A model generated the notes under the pieces. That model did not search any database. It was not told the origin of the DNA and was given only the letters and a program-made list of their open reading frames with translations. Below are positions 6,785-13,257 of a DNA stretch of 14,950 bases, one piece after another. The position numbers and the translations under genes were made by a program. The stretch's first letter is position 1. The number at the start of each line of letters is the position of its first letter. Origin of the DNA: UMGS973 sp963609975 (GTDB lineage Bacteria; Bacillota; Clostridia; Peptostreptococcales; Anaerovoracaceae); the NCBI GenBank assembly GCA_963609975.1, contig CAVDMD010000056.1:1-14950 (forward strand), read 5' to 3'.

Positions 6785-7738
6785 CTATTTCCCTATGCTG
6801 TGAGAATATGCGCCGTCATGTGTCGCCGAAAGCTCGGCACTGCTGTCGGGGCTGCCTTTGGTGCTGAAAATTATAACGCTTATAATTATTATTATACCTC
6901 CGACAAATGTGCCCATATCGGGAACCTCATGAAGCAGTATAAGAGCTATTATTGTAGCTATCAGAGGGTTGATAAACAGGTAGTTTGTAACCTCACTGGT
7001 GCGCTCTGTAAGAGAAATGGACTTGCTCCACAGGTAATATGCAAGTGCGCTCGGAAATACTCCCAGATATATCGCTGACATATTTGCGCCTGCCGTTGCA
7101 GCTGCAACCTCGTGAATCGTATCGGGCAGGAAAACCAGCATTTCAATGGTTCCGAACACCGCACTCCATGCGGCTATTTCCATACCGGTGTAGCCCTTGT
7201 CAGTGAGCATACGGTTAAGTATGTTGTATCCTGCAAATACCAGCGCGCACAGGAACATCCACAAGATGCCTATGTCTATTGAGAATGCCTCGCTGCCTGT
7301 ACCGAATATATTGTTCCAGAACAGCAGAAGCACAACGCCTGCGAAGGCTGTCACTATGGTTATCCAGCCGATGCCGTTTATTCTCTCTTTGTAGAGCTTA
7401 TAGACCGCGATTGATGTCATAATCGGAACAGTTGCGCATATGATACTGCCCTCGGAGGAGGACAGGGTTTCAAGTCCCAGATTAAAAAATATGAAATACA
7501 CCGAATAGCCGGTTGCCCCCGAAATGAGGAACCAGCCGCAGTCCCTGAGGCTGAATGGTTTGCGCATACCTGTGAATGCCCCGATGATGAGGAGTATTAC
7601 AGCGGCAAGCGCGCAGCGGATAAGCCCCAGATTAAATGATGAGATCTGATCGCCGATTACTCTTGTGAAAGGAAATCCCGAACCCCACAGAAGAACTGTA
7701 ACGAATGCAAAAATATTTACTTTCAGTCTGTTACTCAT
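6785..7738 (-). CDS. EamA-family (DMT superfamily) transporter
   Basis: A 317-residue integral membrane protein of the drug/metabolite transporter superfamily with two EamA repeats (about residues 5-135 and 155-300), giving ten predicted membrane helices. Visible family features are the N-terminal helix FAFVTVLLWGSGFPFTRVIG, the end of the first repeat (SSEGSIICATVPIMTSIAVY, then LYKERI) and the second repeat with SEVTNYLFINPLIATIIALI and the LHEVPDMGTFVGG motif. Such proteins export amino acids, metabolites or drugs; the substrate cannot be told from sequence. The start ATG (complement of 7736-7738) has AGAGGT 6 bases upstream. It is a single-gene leftward unit with its own promoter, converging on the DUF2207 gene. 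The hydrophilic tail ends ATHDGAYSHSIGK. Confidence 0.94.
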   Translation of the reverse strand: MSNRLKVNIFAFVTVLLWGSGFPFTRVIGDQISSFNLGLIRCALAAVILLIIGAFTGMRKPFSLRDCGWFLISGATGYSVYFIFFNLGLETLSSSEGSIICATVPIMTSIAVYKLYKERINGIGWITIVTAFAGVVLLLFWNNIFGTGSEAFSIDIGILWMFLCALVFAGYNILNRMLTDKGYTGMEIAAWSAVFGTIEMLVFLPDTIHEVAAATAGANMSAIYLGVFPSALAYYLWSKSISLTERTSEVTNYLFINPLIATIIALILLHEVPDMGTFVGGIIIIISVIIFSTKGSPDSSAELSATHDGAYSHSIGK

Positions 7739-7763
7739 GATGATACCTCTAAGTTGTATATAG

Positions 7764-7793
7764 ATTTTATCAGGTCAGTACATTTTAACACAA
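7764..7793 (-). promoter_or_regulatory. Likely promoter of the EamA transporter gene
   Basis: On the minus strand TTGTGT (complement of 7788-7793), an 18-base spacer and TAAAAT (complement of 7764-7769). TGA directly precedes the -10, so it has an extended -10 (TGnTAAAAT). Transcription would start some 15-20 bases before the start codon, just upstream of the ribosome binding site. An alternative pair TTGCCC/TAAAAT lies slightly further upstream. Confidence 0.55.
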
Positions 7794-7853
7794 TAATATC
7801 AGAGGGGCAACAAAAATAGAGGGTGGGTGAATAATATGAGTAAATTTAGTAAA

Positions 7854-7902
7854 TTCCCAGAGTAAATTCCACAGTGGAAGTTGCAGTGGAACTTACTGGG
7901 GA
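7854..7902. repeat. Imperfect inverted repeat with nested palindrome in divergent intergenic region
   Basis: The arms 7856-7872 and 7886-7900 form about 15 base pairs with one A-C mismatch and a two-base bulge around a 13-base loop. TTCCAC at 7867-7872 can pair either with GTGGAA at 7874-7879 (a near-perfect palindrome with one central A) or with GTGGAA at 7886-7891. AGTAAATT also occurs three times (7839-7846, 7848-7855, 7861-7868). No T-tract follows, so it does not look like a terminator. An operator for one or both divergent genes is possible but unproven. Confidence 0.7.
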
Positions 7903-7933
7903 TTAATATACTGAGTTCATTTACAAAGAATGT

Positions 7934-7962
7934 TTGAAATATATACAGGTAAAGTATATAAT
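7934..7962 (+). promoter_or_regulatory. Sigma-A-type promoter of the DUF1653-to-ABC-F operon
   Basis: TTGAAA (7934-7939), a 17-base spacer and a perfect TATAAT (7957-7962). Transcription would begin near 7969, leaving a leader of about 25 bases before the ATG at 7993. The in-frame ATG at 7930 lies upstream of the -35 box, which rules it out as the start. Confidence 0.85.
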
Positions 7963-7992
7963 AGATACATCTGCGCGACGGGAGGTTTATGT

Positions 7993-8196
7993 ATGAAACC
8001 GGGCAAATACAGGCATTATAAAGGCGGAGAGTACGAGCTTCTGTTCACTGCCGTCCATTCGGAAACATTAGAGCCTATGGCTGTGTACAGGGCGCTTTAC
8101 GGTGATATGAAAATCTGGGTGAGACCGCTTGCCATGTGGGACGAGGATGTATTCACAGCAAACGGCACAGTCAAAAGATTTACATCTATGGATTAG
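7993..8196 (+). CDS. DUF1653 domain-containing protein
   Basis: A 67-residue protein made up of one DUF1653 domain: GKYRHYKGGEYELLFTAVHS, then the typical EPMAVYRALYGD and a W-R/V-RP-x-x-M-W/F segment (IWVRPLAMWDEDV). Proteins of this family are about 65-80 residues and have no established function. The start at 7993 is chosen because GGGAGG (7980-7985) lies 7 bases upstream and the promoter ends just before it; the reading frame extends 21 codons further upstream but into the promoter. First gene of the rightward operon. A 72-base gap with a small hairpin separates it from the next gene. Confidence 0.9.
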   Translation: MKPGKYRHYKGGEYELLFTAVHSETLEPMAVYRALYGDMKIWVRPLAMWDEDVFTANGTVKRFTSMD

Positions 8197-8222
8197 AAGT
8201 GTGATTATGAAAAACTGCCATA

Positions 8223-8237
8223 ACGGAGAGAATCCGT
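8223..8237 (+). other. Small hairpin in the gap between DUF1653 gene and the next gene
   Basis: ACGGA (8223-8227) pairs with TCCGT (8233-8237) around GAGAA. The stem is only 5 bp and no T-tract follows, so it is not a terminator. It could mark an mRNA processing or stability site, or be chance. Confidence 0.3.
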
Positions 8238-8268
8238 ATCGGAGCGCTTGACAGAAAGGAGCGGGACA

Positions 8269-8562
8269 ATGCAAAAGGTCAGACTGGTGCCTGATGCGCC
8301 GTTTGCAACAAAACTGGATATAGCAGTATATACCGTTGACGGTGACAGCGAGAAAAAAAGATGCATCGTCACAGCGGAATTTGCAAGAGGCGATATTGAG
8401 GAGCTTCAGAAACAGAATATGGGGCTTGACGAGGCGCTTGCGCATTACAGAAGCTGGATATATGATGTCGTAAGATATCATATACTTGACGAGTGGGAGC
8501 CTGTTTCAGGCCTTGACGAAACTATGGATATAATATGTAAAAAGATTAAAGATAAATTTTGA
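8269..8562 (+). CDS. Hypothetical protein, 97 residues, not recognised
   Basis: I do not recognise this protein. The start at 8269 is supported by AAAGGAG (8255-8261) 7 bases upstream; a TTG at 8248 in the same frame is less likely. It is acidic to neutral, has no signal peptide or membrane helix, and appears to be a small soluble alpha/beta protein: N-terminal strand-like segments (KVRLVP, KLDIAVYTVDGD, KKRCIVTAEFARGD) are followed by helical stretches (DIEELQKQ, LDEALAHYRSWIYDVVRYHIL) and a C-terminal basic helix (ETMDIICKKIKDKF). It sits in an operon between a DUF1653 gene and an M18 aminopeptidase gene, 14 bases before the latter. Coding is supported by ribosome binding site, spacing and codon use like that of the neighbours. 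Confidence 0.82.
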   Translation: MQKVRLVPDAPFATKLDIAVYTVDGDSEKKRCIVTAEFARGDIEELQKQNMGLDEALAHYRSWIYDVVRYHILDEWEPVSGLDETMDIICKKIKDKF

Positions 8563-8576
8563 ATACAGGAGGAAAT

Positions 8577-9935
8577 ATGGAACTGAATTACAAGGCAAAA
8601 AACATATACAAAGAAGGAACGGACATAGAGCAGATAAACAGCTTCTGCGAGGGCTACAAAAGCTTTCTTGACAGATGCAGGACAGAAAGATTATGCGCTT
8701 TTGAGGCGCAAAAAAAGCTGGAGGCAGCAGGCTTTGTCAGATATAACGGGGAAAAATTAAAGGCAGGCGGCAAATACTATGTGATTTACAGAAACAAGGT
8801 CACGATGGCTTTTGTTGCAGGCAGGCAGGGCATCGAAAACGGTATCAATATCATCGTGTCCCATGTTGACAGTCCCAGACTTGATCTGAAGCCTCATCCA
8901 CTGTATGAGGACGGTGATATATGCCTTCTCAAGACTCACTATTACGGCGGAGTCAAAAAATATCAGTGGACTGCTATCCCGCTGATGCTTACAGGTGTGA
9001 TAATAAAAGGCAGCGGAGAGAAGATAGATGTTGCAATAGGTGACAGCGAGGATGATCCGGTGTTTTATATAAGCGATCTGCTTCCGCATCTTGCGGCAGA
9101 CCAGATGGACAGAAAGCTTCGAGAGGGTATTAAGGGAGAGGAACTCAATGCCTTTGCGGGAACTGTGCCGGCAGAGGGCGATGAAAAAGAGCTTGTCAAG
9201 CAGAACATACTTGTGCTGTTAAACGAGAAGTATGACATAACCGAGGAGGATCTGATGAGTGCGGAGCTTACGCTTGTGCCTGCACTGAAGGCAAGAGATT
9301 CCGGATTTGACAGGAGCCTTGTTGCAGCCTACGGACAGGATGACAAGGTATGCGCATACACTTCGATGAAAGCGCTGCTGGATACGGATTCACCCGAAAA
9401 AACAGCGCTGTGCATATGGGCTGACAAAGAGGAAATAGGCTCGATGGGAGTTACCGGCATGCAGGCTGATTTTTTCAGAAACTTCCTCGGCAGACTGGCA
9501 GAGACAAACGGTGTGAGCATATATGATGTTATAGATAACTCAGTATGCCTGTCGGCAGATGTTGACGCGGCATTTGACCCTACCTACAAGGATGTATATG
9601 ATGCAAACAACTCAGCCAAACTCGGCTGCGGCATTGTGCTTACAAAATATACAGGAGCAAGAGGCAAATCGGGGACTTCCGATGCACCTGCCGAAATGGT
9701 TGGCAGAATAAGAAAGATTTTCAATGACGACAATGTTATCTGGCAGATGGGAGAGCTTGGCAAGGTTGACAAGGGAGGCGGAGGCACAGTTGCCCAGTTT
9801 ATAGCCAACAGAGGCATAGACACAATTGACTGCGGCGTTGCGGTAATATCAATGCACGCCCCTTATGAAATGGTATCAAAGGCAGATGTATATATGGCAT
9901 ACAGAGGATACAGAGCCTTTTACAAAGCAAAATAA
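8577..9935 (+). CDS. M18 family aminopeptidase (zinc metallopeptidase)
   Basis: A 452-residue M18-family aminopeptidase, which removes N-terminal residues from peptides in the cytoplasm, usually as a large tetrahedral oligomer. The metal and catalytic residues of the family can be placed: H96 (SHVDSPRLD), D255 (GQDDK), E285/E286 (DKEEIGS), D328 (SADVDAAFD) and H427 (SMHAPYE). Other blocks are KTHYYGGVKKYQW (about 117-130) and the C-terminal MVSKADVYMAYRGYRAFY. Length fits the family (420-490). ATG at 8577 has AGGAGG (8567-8572) 4 bases upstream; a TTG six codons earlier overlaps the previous gene's stop and is not preferred. The sodium-dependent transporter gene follows after 21 bases, suggesting joint use of peptides and amino acids. 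Confidence 0.96.
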   Translation: MELNYKAKNIYKEGTDIEQINSFCEGYKSFLDRCRTERLCAFEAQKKLEAAGFVRYNGEKLKAGGKYYVIYRNKVTMAFVAGRQGIENGINIIVSHVDSPRLDLKPHPLYEDGDICLLKTHYYGGVKKYQWTAIPLMLTGVIIKGSGEKIDVAIGDSEDDPVFYISDLLPHLAADQMDRKLREGIKGEELNAFAGTVPAEGDEKELVKQNILVLLNEKYDITEEDLMSAELTLVPALKARDSGFDRSLVAAYGQDDKVCAYTSMKALLDTDSPEKTALCIWADKEEIGSMGVTGMQADFFRNFLGRLAETNGVSIYDVIDNSVCLSADVDAAFDPTYKDVYDANNSAKLGCGIVLTKYTGARGKSGTSDAPAEMVGRIRKIFNDDNVIWQMGELGKVDKGGGGTVAQFIANRGIDTIDCGVAVISMHAPYEMVSKADVYMAYRGYRAFYKAK

Positions 9936-9956
9936 TAAAATATATGGAGAGTGAAA

Positions 9957-11279
9957 ATGGAGAGAGACAAATTCAGGAGCAGGACAGGCTTCATAATTGC
10001 CTGCATAGGTTCTGCGGTAGGTATGGGAAACATATGGCTGTTTCCGGCAAGGCTGTCCGAGTTTGGCGGAGCGGCATTTCTGATACCGTATTTTATCTGC
10101 GTTATAATTTTAGGATTTACCGGTGTGATTGAGGAAATGTCCTTTGGACGTGCCATGAATGCCGGCCCTATGGGAGCATTCGGCAAAGCAACAGAAAAAG
10201 CAGGAAAGGGCAGGAAGCCCGGAGAGGCGCTTTCTCTTGTACCTGTTATAACAAGTCTGTGTCTTGCAATCGGATACTCTGTGGTTGTTGCATGGATAAT
10301 AAAATATTTTGTAGGAGCTGTTACGGGCACAGCGTTTAATATGGCAGATGTTGATGAATTCAGCGCAGCCTTCGGACAGGCGGCGGCGCCTTTTGGAAGT
10401 GTGGGCTGGCATTTGCTTGCGCTGGGTCTGACATTTGCAGTGATGGTTTTTGGCATAGCTTCAGGAATAGAGAGGCTGAACAAGGTAATGATGCCGCTGT
10501 TTTTTGTCATGTTTATAGGCCTTGCAATTTACATATCAACACTGCCGGGAGCCTCGGCAGGGTACAGATACCTTACCCATCCCGACTGGTCGAAGCTTCT
10601 TGACGGAAAAATCTGGGTATATGCTCTGGGTCAGGCGTTTTTTTCACTGTCGCTTGCAGGTTCGGGAACGCTGGTGTACGGCTCCTATCTGGGCAGAGAT
10701 GTAGATGTTAAATTCAGTGCCAAGAATGTTGCGCTGTGGGATACCGCCGCGGCAATGATAGCCGGTCTGACTATAATTCCGGCTATGGCAACAGCAGGAC
10801 AGGCTCTTACTTCGGGAGGACCGGGACTCATGTTCATATTCCTGCCTAATGTGTTTTCACAGATGCCGGGAGGACGCATTGTAATGATAATATTCTTCCT
10901 TGCAGTATTTTTTGCAGGGATCACATCACTTGTAAACCTGTTTGAAACGCCTGTTGAAGCGATTCAGACAAAATTCTCTTTTTCAAGAAAAAAGGCTGTG
11001 GCGATTGTAGCCGCTATAGCTGTAGCTGTCGGAATATGCATAGAGGGTACGGTTTCAGGCTGGATGGATATATGGTCGATATATTTCTGTCCGATTGGCG
11101 CGCTGCTTGCAGGCATAATGTTCTTCTGGGTATGCGGCAAAGACTTTGTAAATGAACAGGTAAGCCTCGGCGCCGGAACACCTGTGGGCAAATGGTTTTA
11201 TCCTGCAGGCAAGTATGTGTTCTGCGGTCTTACAGTAATAGTTCTTCTTTTTGGAACACTGCTTGGAGGAATAGGTTAA
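9957..11279 (+). CDS. Sodium-dependent transporter of the NSS (neurotransmitter:sodium symporter) family
   Basis: A 440-residue secondary transporter with the LeuT fold, importing a small amino acid or related solute with sodium. Helix 1 carries the NSS signature GFIIACIGSAVGMGNIWLFP and GGAAFLIPYF follows in helix 2; helix 6 has the unwound AFFSLSLAGSGTLVYGSYLG region. The protein ends after a helix of about 20 residues past IWSIYFCPIGALLAGIMFFW, giving about eleven helices, as in Tyt1-like bacterial members rather than the twelve of LeuT. The Arg that forms the extracellular gate in LeuT (R30) is replaced by Leu28 (NIWLFP), while the matching acidic residue appears kept at Asp371 (WMDIWS). 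Start: ATG 9957 has GGAGA (9946-9950) 6 bases before; a GTG at 9951 is too close. Substrate unknown. Confidence 0.95.
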   Translation: MERDKFRSRTGFIIACIGSAVGMGNIWLFPARLSEFGGAAFLIPYFICVIILGFTGVIEEMSFGRAMNAGPMGAFGKATEKAGKGRKPGEALSLVPVITSLCLAIGYSVVVAWIIKYFVGAVTGTAFNMADVDEFSAAFGQAAAPFGSVGWHLLALGLTFAVMVFGIASGIERLNKVMMPLFFVMFIGLAIYISTLPGASAGYRYLTHPDWSKLLDGKIWVYALGQAFFSLSLAGSGTLVYGSYLGRDVDVKFSAKNVALWDTAAAMIAGLTIIPAMATAGQALTSGGPGLMFIFLPNVFSQMPGGRIVMIIFFLAVFFAGITSLVNLFETPVEAIQTKFSFSRKKAVAIVAAIAVAVGICIEGTVSGWMDIWSIYFCPIGALLAGIMFFWVCGKDFVNEQVSLGAGTPVGKWFYPAGKYVFCGLTVIVLLFGTLLGGIG

Positions 11280-11282
11280 AAA

Positions 11283-13085
11283 ATGGTTTTACTTACAGGT
11301 GAGCATATCGCAAAGAGCTATACCGAGAAGCCTCTTCTTCGCGATATTAATATAAGTATACACGAAAATGACAAAACAGGACTTGTTGGAGTTAACGGGA
11401 GCGGCAAATCAACGCTCCTTAAAATTATAGCAGGAGAGACAGAGCCGGAGGGCGGCACGATTATACGGAACAATCAGCTTAAACCTGCCTACCTTGCGCA
11501 GAATCCGGAATATGACAGGGAGCTTACGGTAATAGAGCAGGCTATGGTCTATGCAGGCGCAGATATCCCCGAATATATGTGCAGATCGATGCTTAACCGG
11601 GTGGGAATGACAGAGCATGACAAAAAGATGTCCGAGCTTTCCGGAGGGGAGAGAAAGCGTGTGGCGCTTGCCGCTGTAATGGTTAAGGACTCCAACCTGC
11701 TTATACTTGATGAGCCTACAAACCACATGGATAATGACATAATTGAGTGGCTTGAGGAGCAGCTTATACTGTATAAAGGCGCTGTGTTTATGATAACACA
11801 TGACAGATACTTCCTTGAGAGGGTTACAGATAAAATCTGCGAAATCGAAAACGGCAGGCTGATTACATATGAGGGCAATTACGACAGGTATCTGCAGATA
11901 AAAGCGGAGCGTCAGGAAATGGCGCTTGCCGGCGAGAGAAAAAGAGCTGCCATATACAAAAAGGAACTGAGATGGATAAGATGGTCTGCTCCTGCAAGGA
12001 CAACTAAAGCCAGGGGCAGAATAGAGAGATTTAAGCAGCTTGAGGAAAGCAGACTTGAAATAGAGGATCCTCATCTTGAAATCGGGACATCAAGCTCACG
12101 TCTGGGCAAAAAGATAATTGAACTTAAAAACATAACCAAAGGCTATGGAGACAGGGTGCTTATCAGAGATTTCTCGTATATGGTTCTGAGAAATGATCGC
12201 ATAGGCATTGTGGGTCCAAACGGCTGCGGCAAAACAACACTGCTCCGCCTTATAACCGGGCAGGAGACGCCTGATAACGGCAGTATAGAAATCGGAGAAA
12301 CCGTAAAAATGGGCTATTTTTCACAGGAAAGCACACCTCTTGACCCCGAAAAGAGAATTATAAAATACATTGAGGAGATCTCCGACAATATTAAAACCGG
12401 TGACGGCTATCTTTCGGCATCTCAGATGCTTGAAAGATTTCTGTTTCCTCCTCATATGCACAGCGTACAGATAGGCAGGCTTTCGGGAGGAGAAAAACGC
12501 AGACTGTATCTTCTGAGCATACTGATGCAGGCTCCGAATGTGCTTATATTTGACGAGCCTACCAATGATCTTGATATAGACACGCTGACGGTGCTGGAGG
12601 ATTATCTTGATGAATTTCCGGGAGCTGTTATCATAGTATCACACGACAGGTATTTTCTTGACAGGCTTGCAGTCAGGACATTCGGTTTTGAGGAAGACGG
12701 AAATATAAAACACTATATCGGCGGCTACAGCAGCTATGCAAACGACAGAGAAAAACGGCAGGCAGAGGCGGCGGACAACCGAAAAAACAAGCCTGAGGAA
12801 AGCAGACACAAAAAAGATGACGGCAGAAATCAGAAACCAAAGAAGCTGAGATTTTCATACAAAGAACAGCGGGAATATGAAACCATAGAGGAGGATATAG
12901 ACCGGATTGAGGGCAAAATCAGAGAGATAGAGGCAAAAATACTTGAATATTGTTCGGATTTTGAAAAGCTGTCTGCATTATCAGAGCAAAAGGATGCTCT
13001 TGATATGCAGCTGACCGCAAAGCTGGAAAGATGGGAATATCTTTCGGAGATGGCCGCCAGAATTGAAAATGGCCATACTACATAA
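11283..13085 (+). CDS. ABC-F family ATPase, Uup-like
   Basis: A 600-residue ABC-F protein with two ATPase domains and no membrane segments. First domain: Walker A GVNGSGKST (36-44), signature LSGGE (from 119), Walker B LLILDEPTNHMD. Second domain: GPNGCGKTT (from 311), LSGGE (from 400), VLIFDEPTNDLD. Between the domains lies the ribosome-contacting linker with RWIRWSAPARTTKARGRIERF. After the second domain comes a charged, low-complexity stretch (about 490-520) and a C-terminal coiled coil (about 520-595; KLRFSYKEQREYETIEEDI), which is typical of the Uup group that acts on ribosomes or branched DNA. It is not clearly an antibiotic-resistance type. The ATG is 3 bases after the transporter stop; GGAGGAATAGG upstream lies inside the end of the transporter gene, so translation is probably coupled. 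No clear terminator follows. Confidence 0.95.
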   Translation: MVLLTGEHIAKSYTEKPLLRDINISIHENDKTGLVGVNGSGKSTLLKIIAGETEPEGGTIIRNNQLKPAYLAQNPEYDRELTVIEQAMVYAGADIPEYMCRSMLNRVGMTEHDKKMSELSGGERKRVALAAVMVKDSNLLILDEPTNHMDNDIIEWLEEQLILYKGAVFMITHDRYFLERVTDKICEIENGRLITYEGNYDRYLQIKAERQEMALAGERKRAAIYKKELRWIRWSAPARTTKARGRIERFKQLEESRLEIEDPHLEIGTSSSRLGKKIIELKNITKGYGDRVLIRDFSYMVLRNDRIGIVGPNGCGKTTLLRLITGQETPDNGSIEIGETVKMGYFSQESTPLDPEKRIIKYIEEISDNIKTGDGYLSASQMLERFLFPPHMHSVQIGRLSGGEKRRLYLLSILMQAPNVLIFDEPTNDLDIDTLTVLEDYLDEFPGAVIIVSHDRYFLDRLAVRTFGFEEDGNIKHYIGGYSSYANDREKRQAEAADNRKNKPEESRHKKDDGRNQKPKKLRFSYKEQREYETIEEDIDRIEGKIREIEAKILEYCSDFEKLSALSEQKDALDMQLTAKLERWEYLSEMAARIENGHTT

Positions 13086-13131
13086 AAGCGTGAAAAAGGT
13101 ACAAAAAATTCAAAAAAATCATACAAAAAAA
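13084..13131. promoter_or_regulatory. Phased A-tracts upstream of the glyA promoter
   Basis: Runs of 4, 5, 6, 7 and 7 A's lie at 13084-13087, 13093-13097, 13103-13108, 13112-13118 and 13125-13131. The first four centres are 9.5 to 10.5 bases apart, close to one helical turn, so intrinsic DNA bending is expected. They end about 40 bases upstream of the glyA -35 box. Confidence 0.6.
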
Positions 13132-13171
13132 TTAGCGGTATGAAACAGATGAAATTATATGATTTAACGGC

Positions 13172-13200
13172 TTGAAAAAAATATGTCCGTAATTTATAAT
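13172..13200 (+). promoter_or_regulatory. Sigma-A-type promoter of glyA
   Basis: TTGAAA (13172-13177), a 17-base spacer and a perfect TATAAT (13195-13200). The leader to the ATG at 13258 would be about 50 bases, too short for a folate riboswitch or other large aptamer. A short hairpin GCGCA/TGTGC (within 13235-13247) lies just before the ribosome binding site. Confidence 0.85.
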
Positions 13201-13257
13201 TTTTATAGACAAACGATAAAGAAAGGAACACAGTGCGCAAGCTGTGCGGGAGGAAAT

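Noticed and set aside
8207..8251. Possible 14-residue leader peptide (MKNCHNGENPYRSA) before the 97-residue gene
   Set aside because: Only a weak AGAAG lies before it, it has no run of regulatory codons, and the nearby hairpin is short; chance is the simpler explanation.
9920..10510. Minus-strand 196-codon frame across the M18/transporter junction
   Set aside because: It is antisense to the first third of the NSS transporter gene, and its composition is that of a mirrored membrane protein gene.
11409..12074. Minus-strand 221-codon frame inside the ABC-F gene
   Set aside because: The ABC-F reading frame is unambiguous here (Walker A, signature and linker motifs); the opposite frame has no start signal or recognisable motif.
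13201..13257. Riboswitch (tetrahydrofolate, glycine or SAM type) in the glyA leader
   Set aside because: The leader downstream of the promoter is only about 50 bases with a single 5-bp hairpin, too short for any of these aptamers.
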